DNA of 64,000 bases from an uncultured bacterium (GTDB lineage: Bacteria; Bipolaricaulota; Bipolaricaulia; UBA7950; UBA9294), in NCBI GenBank assembly GCA_903857865.1, contig CAIOGO010000006.1, positions 62,001-126,000 of the forward strand, in the 5' to 3' direction. How positions within the stretch are numbered: the stretch's first letter is position 1; the number at the start of each line of letters is the position of its first letter. Below the pieces are notes generated by a model, which was not told the origin of the DNA, made no database searches, and saw only the letters and a program-made list of their open reading frames with translations. Both the position numbers and the translations under genes were made by a program. Shown piece by piece: positions 24,465 to 33,185 of this stretch.

Positions 24465-25103
24465 ATGAAGCGGACGTTGCGGTGGCTTGGGGTGTTGGCG
24501 CTGATCGGGGCAGTGGTAGGACTCGCAGGGTGCGCGATCGGGGACTCGCCGCCGCAGGCCGCCTTCACTTGGACTCCTTCGGACCCGATTGCCAGAGCGG
24601 ACGTTCAGTTCACGGACGATTCGACCGACCAGGGCGGCTGGTTCAGCGCCGGCGGCATCACGGCGTGGAATTGGGACTTCGGCGATTCGGACACGTCTTC
24701 GTCCCAGAACCCGAAGCACCAGTATGCCAAGGGCGACACCTACGACGTCCGACTCACGGTGACCGATGCCAGCGGCGGTACGGCGACGAAAGAGAAGACG
24801 ATCACGGTGAGCCCGAGCCTCGACGGCACCTGGCGAGGGACATGGGATAGTTGCGCGAACTTCTTCGACCTGACGCTTGAGCTCAATCAGTCCGCGACCG
24901 GAGGGATCGGCGGCATCATGTACATCGCCACCCAGGCGTACCCTCTCAACGGTGCGTCACTTGCCGGAAGCCAGGTGTCGATCAGCCTGCTGAATGGACT
25001 CATTCTTCAGGGAACGCTGAGCGCCGACGAGCGCAGCATGTCCGGCCAGTGGTCATTCCAAGGGAACACGGGCTGCACGTGGTCGGTGAGTCTGCGCGAC
25101 TAA
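24465..25103 (+). CDS. PKD lipoprotein with C-terminal beta domain
   Basis: The 212-residue lipoprotein has a lipobox VGLAGC (cysteine near residue 23). One PKD domain follows (about 30-118) with WNWDFGDSD and YDVRLTVTDASGG. A C-terminal beta domain of about 90 residues begins LDGTWRGTWDS and ends TGCTWSVSLRD. The GTW repeat style resembles small lipocalin-like domains of secreted proteins. Two cysteines in this domain (DSC and TGC) could form a disulfide. The gene is monocistronic, with a TATAAT promoter and a shared downstream terminator. Function is unknown. Confidence 0.82.
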   Translation: MKRTLRWLGVLALIGAVVGLAGCAIGDSPPQAAFTWTPSDPIARADVQFTDDSTDQGGWFSAGGITAWNWDFGDSDTSSSQNPKHQYAKGDTYDVRLTVTDASGGTATKEKTITVSPSLDGTWRGTWDSCANFFDLTLELNQSATGGIGGIMYIATQAYPLNGASLAGSQVSISLLNGLILQGTLSADERSMSGQWSFQGNTGCTWSVSLRD

Positions 25104-25133
25104 GGGATCGCACTTCGGCGATTGCCGAGAAGG

Positions 25134-25163
25134 CATGCGGCGCAGCCAGAGCTGCGCCGCATG
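25134..25163. terminator. Bidirectional terminator between lipoprotein and csp genes
   Basis: CATGCGGCGCAG (25134-25145) pairs perfectly with CTGCGCCGCATG (25152-25163) around CCAGAG. ACCGTTTCCT follows on the plus strand. It separates two converging genes. Confidence 0.75.
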
Positions 25164-25187
25164 ACCGTTTCCTACGTAAGTCCCTGA

Positions 25188-25397
25188 CTACAGGACGGTG
25201 ACGTCCTGTGCTTGGGGACCCTTCTCTCCTGACACGACGACAAACTCCACCTTCTTGCCCTCCTCGAGCGAGCGATAGCCCTCGCCGCGGATCGAGCTGA
25301 AGTGAACGAACACGTCATCGCCGCTTTCGCGCGAGATGAAGCCGAAACCCTTGGTGTCGTTGAACCACTTGACCGTTCCGGTTTCGCGTTCTGCCAC
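25188..25397 (-). CDS. Cold-shock domain protein (CspA family)
   Basis: The 69-residue protein is a complete single cold-shock domain, normal in length for the family. It binds single-stranded RNA or DNA in the cytosol and acts as an RNA chaperone. RNP1 is KGFGFISRE and RNP2 is VFVHFSS. The start [15 protein letters not shown] is typical. AGGAGGGGTAC lies before the ATG. About 140 bases of leader separate it from the repeat array at 25537; CspA-type leaders are often thermoregulatory, but I see no defined structure. Confidence 0.96.
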   Translation of the reverse strand: MAERETGTVKWFNDTKGFGFISRESGDDVFVHFSSIRGEGYRSLEEGKKVEFVVVSGEKGPQAQDVTVL

Positions 25398-25536
25398 GAG
25401 TACCCCTCCTTACGTGCTGGCTGATTCATCGAGGCAGAGCATTCGAGTGTGACCAGATCCCTGTACTCCTGCAAAGCGCTGCACGATGCCAACAAACGCG
25501 CAATCTATCCGCGGCTCGGGAGGTTGTCAAGGCGCG

Positions 25537-25965
25537 GCGCGCTCTCGTCAACAGAGCGCGTAAGCATCCTCTCGTCAAACCCGGATGCGGCGCGCTTTCG
25601 TTAGCAGAGCGCGTTGGCATCCTCGATTCAGGCCCGGGGCGCGGCGCGCTCTTGTCAACAGAGCGCGTTAGCACCCTCTCCTTGGGCCCGGGGCGCGGCG
25701 CGCTTTCGTTAACAGAGCGCGTTAGCACCCTCTTCGTGGAACCGGGCGCGGCGCGCTCTTGTCAACAGAGCGCGTTAGCACCCTCTCCTTGGGCCCGGGG
25801 CGCGGCGCGCTTTCGTTAACAGAGCGCGTAAGCATCCTCTCGCCAAACCCGGATGCGGCGCGCTCTCCTTAGAACCGCGCGTAAGCATCCTCTCGTCAAA
25901 CCCGGATGCAGTCCGTTCTCTCGTTAGACCCGAACGGGCCGCGCTCTCCTGAGAGCCACCCGCGG
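25537..25965. repeat. Tandem array of 53/54-base hairpin units
   Basis: Seven units begin at 25537, 25590, 25644, 25698, 25751, 25805 and 25858, with a degenerate eighth at 25911. Each opens with CGCGCT(C/T)T...AGAGCGCG, an 8-bp stem around TGTCAAC- or CGTTAAC-like loops, followed by a linker such as TTAGCACCCTCTCC and CCCGGGG. The units at 25644 and 25751 appear identical. The array ends at the stop of hpdA. It has no coding potential and is not CRISPR-like, since the linkers are also repeated. Confidence 0.85.
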
Positions 25966-25967
25966 TG

Positions 25968-26924
25968 CTAGAAGGGCGTCTCCGCGCCCACGTAGCACTG
26001 AAGCCCGGCATCGGAGAAGAGCCGCCGATGGCCCGCCATCTGGTCGCCGGTCGGAGGCTGGGCCTGCGCATGCGCGTACTCCAACCCAAGCTGCGCGTAC
26101 TTTGACTCAGCCATTCGGTGGAAGGGTAGAAGGTTCACCTCGATGAGCTGGAGCTCGGCCAGGAATCGAGCTGTGGCACGAAGGTTCTCCGGTGAATCGT
26201 TGAACCCCGGAACGATCGGGATCCGAACGACCACGCGTGTCTCACGCGACGACTGCGCCAAGTTCACAAGGTTGGCAAGGATCTGCTCGTTCCCGACGCC
26301 GGTGCCGCAGTGATGAGCCGCACCGTCCATGTGCTTCAAGTCGACGAACAGCCAGTCTGTGCGACGCGCGACGTCCAATACGAGCTGCTGGTCGGCGTGT
26401 GCAGAGGTCTCGACGACCGTGTGGATGTACGCCTCACGACAGGCGTCGAGTGCCGCCAGCAGGAACTCCGGTTGACTCGTCGGCTCGCCCCCGCTGAAGG
26501 TGACGCCGCCCTCCGGCCCCCAGTAGTCGCGATCCCGTCCCAGGGTTCGCATCAACTCGCGCACGGACATCCGGCGCCCCGACACCTCCAGCGCGCTGTT
26601 CAAACAAGCAGAGACGCAGCTTTGCGCATCGCACGTCGCGCAGAGCGTTCGATCGAAGATGGGGGGAAGCGGTGCGGCGGGGTCGACTCGGATCGCACCA
26701 TACGGACAGGCAGCGACGCACGGAGTGCCGTCGGACCGGCAGCGGGACGCTCGGACCATCAGCCGTGGTCTCGGGAGGAGCCCCTCCGGATTGGCACACC
26801 ATGAGCAACGCAACGGGCACCCGCTCATGAAGACTGTGGTCCGGCACCCCGGACCGTCGTGCACCGAGTGTGCCTGGATGTCGAAGATCAATCCCTCCAC
26901 GGGCGCGCTCAGCCGTTCCTCCAT
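25968..26924 (-). CDS. hpdA: 4-hydroxyphenylacetate decarboxylase activating enzyme (radical SAM)
   Basis: The 318-residue enzyme uses SAM and a [4Fe-4S] cluster to place the glycyl radical on the decarboxylase large subunit. The radical-SAM motif GCPLRCSWC (CxxxCxxC) lies near residues 35-43, after IFDIQAHSVHDGPGCRTTVF. Two further cysteine clusters (CVAACP and CATCDAQSCVSAC) form the ferredoxin-like insert typical of GRE activases. TFSGGEP is the SAM-binding loop. The end LQCYVGAETPF matches known HpdA proteins. The ATG lies within the end of hpdC, in line with coupled translation. A GTG five codons upstream is possible. It is last in hpdBCA and its stop abuts the repeat array. Confidence 0.93.
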   Translation of the reverse strand: MEERLSAPVEGLIFDIQAHSVHDGPGCRTTVFMSGCPLRCSWCANPEGLLPRPRLMVRASRCRSDGTPCVAACPYGAIRVDPAAPLPPIFDRTLCATCDAQSCVSACLNSALEVSGRRMSVRELMRTLGRDRDYWGPEGGVTFSGGEPTSQPEFLLAALDACREAYIHTVVETSAHADQQLVLDVARRTDWLFVDLKHMDGAAHHCGTGVGNEQILANLVNLAQSSRETRVVVRIPIVPGFNDSPENLRATARFLAELQLIEVNLLPFHRMAESKYAQLGLEYAHAQAQPPTGDQMAGHRRLFSDAGLQCYVGAETPF

Positions 26925-27178
26925 TCGAACCACTCGCACGTCACGGCAACGAGGTCCGGGTACGTCATCGGCCGGTCCGGCGTGGCCGAGCAGGCGCCCG
27001 TGTACTCTTCTTCACTCGGCGAGTACAGCCTGCACTCGGCGCACCGCGGCAGGCGGTCGAACGAGGGGCAGGCGTCGTCGTCTGCGCGGACGGTCCCTTT
27101 CGTCACGTGGCAGATTCCCTTGACCACATCGATGGGGGCGTAGTTCCGGCAGTACATGTGCCTAGACGAGGCGCTCAC
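26909..27178 (-). CDS. hpdC: 4-hydroxyphenylacetate decarboxylase small (Fe-S) subunit
   Basis: The 89-residue protein is the small subunit that distinguishes 4-hydroxyphenylacetate decarboxylase from other glycyl-radical enzymes. In characterised homologues it binds two [4Fe-4S] clusters with one His and seven Cys ligands. All are present: H7, C10, C23, C37, then C46, C49, C63 and C81. The sequence follows the clostridial HpdC pattern ([29 protein letters not shown]). The GTG start overlaps the hpdB stop as GTGA and keeps ligand H7, which an ATG one codon further would lose. The subunit stabilises the holoenzyme and may regulate its oligomeric state. Confidence 0.93.
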   Translation of the reverse strand: MSASSRHMYCRNYAPIDVVKGICHVTKGTVRADDDACPSFDRLPRCAECRLYSPSEEEYTGACSATPDRPMTYPDLVAVTCEWFEWRNG

Positions 27179-29891
27179 GGTTGCACCCCCTGGTACTCCG
27201 TGCGGGCGATGATTTCATCCTGAATCGGCTTTCCAATCTCCACCCAGTACTGCGTGAACCCGGCCACGCGAACAAGGAGGTCGCGATACTCCTCCGGGTG
27301 CTCCTGAGCGTGCTTCAGGATCCTCGAGTCCACCACGTTGTACTGGATGTGAAAGCCGCCCTTACGCATGTAGGACCGCGTCAATTCGAGCAGCTTCTTG
27401 GTTCCCGCGCGACCGTGGATTGCACTCGGGTGGATCTTCAGATTCAGCTGGGAGTTCTGGGACTGGGCGTGATCCCAACACGTCGCCGAGGAGAAGAGGG
27501 CGTACGGTCCTTGCCGGTCAGTTCCAGGGTAAGCGGACATGGAGGCATCGGCGAACGTTGTGCCGGCCAGGCGCCCGTCGGGCGCGGCCATCGTGACGGC
27601 TCCCATCGGCGCGTGCGTGGAGACCGAAATCTGGCAAGCATAGTAAGGCCGCGCGTTGAGCGACTCGTACTCCCTGCACTTGGCGCAGAACCAGTCTTCC
27701 CACTCCTTGAGGATGTCGTCGACGTACGGATTGTCGTTTCCGTACTTCGGGGCGGTGAGGCACTCGACGTGCGTCCGGTCGTGCTCGGTGCTCTCCCCGC
27801 GCTTCTCCTGGGACGAGAGCGAGAAGGAACCCACCTCGTCGGCCGTCTTGAAGCCGAAGTTGTCCGCGAGGGCCTTCCGCAGTCCTGCGAGGGAGATGAA
27901 TCCCCTGTCGTAGACGAGGGACTTCAGCGCAGCGAGGCTGTTGATCAGGTTGATCGTCCCGCACGTCTCGACGTTGTGGGTCGCGTTGTACCGGTATCCG
28001 AGTTCGTTGATGAGATGCCCGGACTCGAGGCAGTCCGGCTTGAGGAGCGAGTTGAAGATGGCCATGTTGTTCTTGCGCCAGACATCGTGCTGGATGTTGT
28101 TTGCGAGCGCGAGCACCTCAACGGCCCTTGCGAAGTACGCCTTGACCTGATCGAACACTTCCTCGTACGAGGCGAGCGTCCGGCCGTGCGGGGGGAACAC
28201 GCGGAGCCCCGTCCGCTGATCGGTGCCGTCGAAGAGAACGAGCTCCAGGATCTTGGGAAGGGAGAGGAAGTGAACGCCGACGCTCGTTGGTTGTCCCGAA
28301 CCGCCTGGGATCCAGTACGACTGGCCGTTAAGTACAACGGGCATCCAGGAACACGGAGACGTCTCGAGGCAACCGCCGATGGCGATCGCCCGCGCTTCTT
28401 CCAGATCCATGCCCTCGGGACCGTATTGGTCCATGAGGAATTCGATCCCCGTCCGATTGTTCACGACGGCCGGATAGCCCGTCCCCGTCTTGATGCACTC
28501 CATGGCCTTGAGGAGGAACGACTCCGGCAGCTTGTCGTCGTAGAGGAGAGTCAGGGTGGGCTGTGTCGATGCGCAGGTCATCGCCGCTTTGATGATCAGC
28601 TCCTCGAGACGATTGTTCGCCGGGCTCCCGTTTCGATCGAGACCACCGATGCTGAGGTTGTTGAACGTGTTCCCCGACAGGACGCCCCCGACGACGCCCA
28701 TCGAAGCGAAGCAGTCGAGGCAGGTGTACTTGATGCGGAGGCACTCGAACAGCTCGAGGGCCTTCTGCTCGTCGAGGCGGCCGGCCGCGATGTCCTGCTC
28801 GTACCATGGCCAGAGGATCTGCCCGAGGCGGCCGGGTGACAGTCCGGAGATGACGTCCTCATTCAGCACGGCAACGTGCACTGTCCAACTGAGTTGCAGA
28901 GCCTCGCGGAACGTCCGCGGTGGATGATGGGCGATCCACTCGAGGCACTCGGCGGTCTCGGCGTACTCAGTGCCTGCGCCGACTCCCTTTCCATCGCCTC
29001 GAGTCGGCGCGCCTCCTGTGCGTAGTTCTGAATCCACGCCTGGATTCCCCGAAGGACGTGACTCACCGCTTCGTAGTTGTAGAGGCGGTTCATGCCGGTG
29101 AGCCCGTCGCCGTCGGGGTGCCCCGCCACCTCGCCCTTCTTCCGCTCCGCCATCGAGATCAGTTCGTCGAACCCGAACTGCAGCGGGTAGTAGTAGTTGA
29201 CGACCTCGCGCCCCTGCGGCAGCGTGTAGCCCGAATCGAACATGCACGTGACGGACTTCATCAGGGCTTCTTTGATCTCGTACCCGGGAACCATCTGCTC
29301 GTACTTGTGCCCCACATCGTCAACGGATCGGTCCTCCCAGGCGTGGGCCACTCGGAGCATCGCCGGAACTTCCTCTTTTCGGATCCCGAATTTCCCTGCG
29401 ATCGACACGACGGGACCGAAGCTCTTCGTCACGTTGCCCCCACCCGACCCGAAGGTAGAAACCGCGTCCGCGCTCGCGCTGCCTCGCGCCAGCGCCTCCT
29501 GATAGAGCTGGTTCTCCGCCGCCATATAGTAGCCCTCAGACAGCCACGGCATGGGGAAGGAGCCGCGGTAGTGGTAGGTCTTCCCCATGACGAGGAGTTC
29601 GCCGGGGAAGATCGTCGGCGTCAGGTGCCGAAACGCGGACTCGAGGGCCAGGGCTCGGCGGACGACGGGGACCTCGTTGTCAAGACGCATGTAGGTCCGG
29701 GTGTACCAGTGCGGGAACTCGTTCGTCGCGGAGGAAAGGGCGTCGTAGTACAGGTCGCGCAAGCGCTGGACGCGGGGGAACGGTTTGCCGACGACTTCGC
29801 GCGGCATGGGCTCCGACGGCGGCTTGCCCATCGCTTGGTACTCCAAGTGGGCGTCTGCCTGAGCAAGGATGTCCGTCAGTTTGCGCGGCAT
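27175..29891 (-). pseudogene. hpdB: 4-hydroxyphenylacetate decarboxylase large subunit, interrupted by one frameshift
   Basis: This is the glycyl-radical subunit that decarboxylates 4-hydroxyphenylacetate to p-cresol in tyrosine fermentation. The N-terminal part runs from ATG 29891 (GGAGGA upstream) and includes HYRGSFPMPW and FGSGGGNVTKSFG. Near 28962-28995 the homology moves to another frame, consistent with one missing base: RRLEAME ends in the first frame, [14 protein letters not shown] resumes in the second. The rest is intact: GGCLETSPC with the thiyl-radical cysteine and partner glutamate, NVETCGT, and the glycyl-radical site RVAGFTQYW near the end. Restored length is about 905 residues, normal for HpdB. 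No other damage is visible, so a sequencing error or very recent mutation is likely. Confidence 0.88.
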
Positions 29892-30031
29892 GGTTCCTCC
29901 TCAGTTCTACGGCGCCGTGATGCACGGCATTGCGGTTGCTGTCCGCGTAGCTGCGATCGAAGCCGCGCAGGCGCTTTCGGTTGCAGCATGGCCTAGCGAG
30001 AGTCTACCGACCAGGTGCGCAGATGGCCAAC

Positions 30032-30252
30032 GCGCGCTCCTTTGTCAGAACCGAGCGCGTAGGCGCGCTCCTTTGTCAGAACCGAGCGCGTAGGCGCGCT
30101 CCTTTGTCAGAACCGAGCGCGTTTCGCTGGACAGGGCGCGTTCTCTCGTCAACAGAGCGCGGGCGCGTTCTCTCGATAGAACCGAACGCGGCGCGCCTAC
30201 GTAGAAGAGCGCGTGGTGGACGGGACGCGTTCTCTCCACAGAACCGAACGCG
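30032..30252. repeat. Hairpin repeat array upstream of hpdB
   Basis: Three exact 31-base units start at 30032, 30063 and 30094 (GCGCGCTCCTTTGTCAG, then AACCGAGCGCGTAG). Divergent members follow at about 30136, 30163, 30191 and 30226 (for example GCGCGTTCTCTCGTCAAC with AGAGCGCG). The GCGCGCTC...GAGCGCG design matches the 25.5-kb array. Together the two arrays bracket hpdBCA. Confidence 0.82.
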
Positions 30253-30310
30253 TTCCGCTGGACCGAGCGTCGCGAGCCGAGGACTATTCGCCGGGATGAG
30301 GGAGGGCAAC

Positions 30311-31660
30311 GTGGGAGAGTCCGGCAGCAGGCTGACGACCGGGCAGGTGTTCCGCACGTGGTGGCCGCTCGCCGCAAGCTGGGTCCTCATGGCGCTCGAG
30401 GGGCCGCTGCAGACCATCTTCGTCGCCCGCTTGGCCGACCCGAAGATCCACCTCGCCGCGTTCGGCAGCGTCGTCCTTCCCATCGCCATGCTCATCGAGG
30501 CGCCGATCGTCATGCTCTTGTCGGCTTCGACGACGCTCTGCGTCGACCGCGACGCCTATCGCAAGATCCGCCGGTTCATGCACGGGTTGTCCGCCGCTCT
30601 GACGGCGCTTCACGCCATCATCGCGCTCACGCCTCTGTACACGCTTCTCGTCGTCAGCGTCCTCCACGCGCCACCCGAGATCGTCGAGCCCGGCCGCATC
30701 GGGTTGATCCTCACGATCCCATGGACCTGGTCTATCGCTTACCGCCGCTTCAATCAGGGCGTCCTCATCCGCTTCGGACGCTCCCTGACCGTGGGAGTCG
30801 GCACGTTCATCAGGCTCTGCGCCAACGGCATTGTGCTCACCCTTGGGTTCACCCTGCTCAAGGTCCCCGGCACGACGCTCGCCGCCCTCGCGATCACCGC
30901 CGGCGTGGTCAGCGAGGCCGCGTATGTCGGTCTGTGCGTCCGCCCGGTCGTACGCGACCGACTCCCGCAGGTGTCCGAGGCGCAACCTCTGAGCTACCAC
31001 GCCTTCCTCCGCTTCTACGTGCCGCTCTCACTGACATCGCTTGTCCTGATGGGTATACGGCCTGTGCTGAGCGCTGCCGTTGGCCGCATGCCGAATGCCC
31101 TCGACTCGCTTGCAGTGCTTCCCGTGATCAACGGGCTCGTCTTCCTCTTCCGCAGCGTCGGGGCGGCGTACAACGAGGTCGTCATCGCCCACCTCGATCG
31201 CCCTGGATCGTCGATCGCCCTGGCGCGGTTCGCCCGTTGGCTCGCCGTCGCCACGACGCTTGGCCTCGTCACGATCACCGTGACGCCGCTGTCGGGAGTG
31301 TGGTTCGGCTCCATCTCCGGACTCGACGGCTCGCTGATGGACTTGGCGCGATCCAGCCTATGGCTCACGCTCCTCCTCCCCGGCCTCGCGGCAGCCCAGA
31401 GCTTCCTGCAGGGGATCATCCTGCACAGCAGGCGCACGCGAAGCATCACGGAAGCGGTCTTTGTCTACCTCGTGGCGAGCGTGGTCGTGCTGTGGGTCGG
31501 CGTGGCGTGGGGAGGGACGAGCGGCGCGTTCGTCGCTCTTGCCTCGCTGGCCGTCGGAGAGATCTTTCGCACGGCGTGGTTCGTCTGGCGGAGCCGCGAG
31601 CCGCGGCGCGTCCTGCGCGAGCGGGACCGCGGCGAACAGTCGGCTACCGCGGAGGCGTAG
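30311..31660 (+). CDS. MOP-superfamily (ANK-like) polytopic membrane transporter
   Basis: The 449-residue protein has about 12 hydrophobic segments and resembles the progressive-ankylosis (ANK/ANKH) and MATE-like branch of the MOP flippase/exporter superfamily. The start region FRTWWPLAASWVLMALEGPL is typical, with two repeated six-helix halves. ANK proteins move small anions such as pyrophosphate, ATP or citrate in animals; bacterial members are uncharacterised. The GTG at 30311 is preferred because GGGAGGG lies four bases before it; ATG 30296 is the alternative. It lies just beyond the repeat array. The 3' end overlaps the convergent coaE gene by 17 bases. Confidence 0.7.
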   Translation: MGESGSRLTTGQVFRTWWPLAASWVLMALEGPLQTIFVARLADPKIHLAAFGSVVLPIAMLIEAPIVMLLSASTTLCVDRDAYRKIRRFMHGLSAALTALHAIIALTPLYTLLVVSVLHAPPEIVEPGRIGLILTIPWTWSIAYRRFNQGVLIRFGRSLTVGVGTFIRLCANGIVLTLGFTLLKVPGTTLAALAITAGVVSEAAYVGLCVRPVVRDRLPQVSEAQPLSYHAFLRFYVPLSLTSLVLMGIRPVLSAAVGRMPNALDSLAVLPVINGLVFLFRSVGAAYNEVVIAHLDRPGSSIALARFARWLAVATTLGLVTITVTPLSGVWFGSISGLDGSLMDLARSSLWLTLLLPGLAAAQSFLQGIILHSRRTRSITEAVFVYLVASVVVLWVGVAWGGTSGAFVALASLAVGEIFRTAWFVWRSREPRRVLRERDRGEQSATAEA

Positions 31661-32237
31661 CGCGCTGTCGCTCCTCGATCGCGCTCCACACACGCTCCGC
31701 GACCTCTTCGAGCGAGGCGTCCGCGTCGATGCGGACGGAGTCGTCCGCCGGAGCCAGCTCGTCGTTGCGGGCCGCGTGATGCCCACGCCCATCTTGCCGC
31801 AGCCGGGCGCCGCGCACGAGGGATGAGGCATCGAGCCAGAGGACGACGTCAAACAGATCTCGATCCACGTCGGGCACTGACGCCAACAGCGCACCTTCCA
31901 CAAGAAGGACCTGCCGGCCACGCCGCTCCTCTTCCCCAATCGATGCGGCGAGCGCCGCGTTGACAGCCGGGTGAACGATCCGCTCGAGGTCCCGTTTGCT
32001 CGCCGGGTCGCCGAACGCCTTCGCAGCGAGCGCCCCTCGGTCGACGCGCCCGTCGGCGGCGAGGATGTCGGAGCCGAACCGTGCCAAGAGGGCATGGAAT
32101 GCCGGTCCGGCCGGCTCGTACGTCGACCAGGCGACGCGGTCGAGATCGATCCAGGCGACGCCGGCCCGACGGGTCAGTTTCCGCGCCACCGCACTCTTTC
32201 CGCTGCCGGCGGGTCCGGCGAGACCGACGACGATCAT
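31644..32237 (-). CDS. coaE: Dephospho-CoA kinase
   Basis: The 197-residue protein catalyses the last step of CoA synthesis, ATP-dependent phosphorylation of dephospho-CoA on the ribose 3'-OH. It has a P-loop GPAGSGKS (residues 8-15), WIDLDRVAW with the aspartate that binds the acceptor, and the CoaE signature ERIVHPAV. A second conserved segment (LVEGALL, then VVLWLDAS) fits the family. Length is normal. It is likely monocistronic; 17 bases of its 3' end overlap the convergent transporter gene. Confidence 0.87.
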   Translation of the reverse strand: MIVVGLAGPAGSGKSAVARKLTRRAGVAWIDLDRVAWSTYEPAGPAFHALLARFGSDILAADGRVDRGALAAKAFGDPASKRDLERIVHPAVNAALAASIGEEERRGRQVLLVEGALLASVPDVDRDLFDVVLWLDASSLVRGARLRQDGRGHHAARNDELAPADDSVRIDADASLEEVAERVWSAIEERQRATPPR

Positions 32238-32326
32238 GACGTGGTGACGGTAGCGTCCGGCGCGTCAGCGGGCAAGATTGCTCGCCCCCGTGGAGTCCCC
32301 TACACTCGGGCCGGGAGGAGAGAGAC

Positions 32327-33142
32327 GTGAGCGAGGTTGTGCAGAAGTACTACGACGGGTGCGTCGAACGGGAATGGGAGCGCCTGGCGCGGCCCTATCG
32401 CCGTTTCGAGCTCGCGAGCACATTGCGCCTGATCGACGAGCACTTCCCGCCAGCTGGGCGCATCGTCGACGTCGGCGGCGGCCCGGGGCGGTACACGATC
32501 GAACTCCTCCGCCGCGGCTACCGCGTCACGCTGGTCGACCTCTCCTCGGGCAACGTTGCCTACGTACGAGCCAAGTTGGCCGAGTCCGGTCTCTCCGCGG
32601 ACGCCGTTCTGCAGGGCGACGCGCGCAATCTTTCCCCGATCCCGGACGGCGAATTCGACGCAGCGCTCATGCTGGGGCCGATGTACCACATCGTCGAGGA
32701 GGCCGACCGCCGCGCCGCCCTCCTCGAGCTTCGGCGCGTCCTCAAGCCTGGCGCCCCAGCGATCGTCGGCTTCCTCAACCCATGGGGCATCCTCCGCTCC
32801 GGCCTCACCGAGTTCCCCGAGCAGTACTCGGACGAGCCGGCGATTCGCAAACTCCTCACCACGTGCGTGCAGGTCGGCGAGCAAAGAGCCTTCACGGAGG
32901 CCGCGTTCCTGACTCCACCTCAAGCGATCGCCGATCTGCGCGCTGCCGGGTTTGCGGTCGATACGCGAGCGGGAGTCGAGGGGTTCGCCGCCGGCATGCT
33001 CGACGCGGTCGAACGCATCGCGGCCGAGGACCCCGAGGCGTACGAGGTCATTCTGCGCCTCGTCGCCGAGACGTGCGATCTCCCTGCCTTCCGCGACTCG
33101 ACCGAGCACTTGCACATTGTCGCCCGCGCCATCGGCCTCTGA
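32327..33142 (+). CDS. Class I SAM-dependent methyltransferase
   Basis: The 271-residue protein has the Rossmann-type methyltransferase fold. Motif I is IVDVGGGPGRYTIEL (about 46-60), followed by VTLVDLS (acidic residue contacting SAM) and FDAALMLGPMYHIVE (motif IV). A C-terminal lid domain of about 110 residues binds the unknown acceptor. The start is a GTG behind GGGAGGAGAGAG. A TACACT box about 20 bases upstream may be the -10. It is followed by a secreted-protein gene 43 bases downstream. The product cannot be predicted from neighbours. Confidence 0.85.
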   Translation: MSEVVQKYYDGCVEREWERLARPYRRFELASTLRLIDEHFPPAGRIVDVGGGPGRYTIELLRRGYRVTLVDLSSGNVAYVRAKLAESGLSADAVLQGDARNLSPIPDGEFDAALMLGPMYHIVEEADRRAALLELRRVLKPGAPAIVGFLNPWGILRSGLTEFPEQYSDEPAIRKLLTTCVQVGEQRAFTEAAFLTPPQAIADLRAAGFAVDTRAGVEGFAAGMLDAVERIAAEDPEAYEVILRLVAETCDLPAFRDSTEHLHIVARAIGL

Positions 33143-33185
33143 CACAAGTGCCAGGACCGCGTGTACATAGCGCGAGGTGATCAAG

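Noticed and set aside
23936-24568. 288-codon minus-strand frame as intact gene
   Set aside because: Its N-terminal two thirds lacks start signals and protein-like composition, and the only domain-like part needs a frame change.
25537-25965. Possible CRISPR array
   Set aside because: The intervals between stems are themselves repeated and are not unique spacers; no cas genes are in the window.
27181-28839. 552-codon plus-strand frame opposite hpdB
   Set aside because: It is an antisense shadow; hpdB motifs on the minus strand are unmistakable.
28975-28995. Programmed -1 frameshift in hpdB
   Set aside because: The codons ATG GAA AGG GAG do not offer a standard slippery heptamer and no downstream pseudoknot is obvious; a missing base is simpler.
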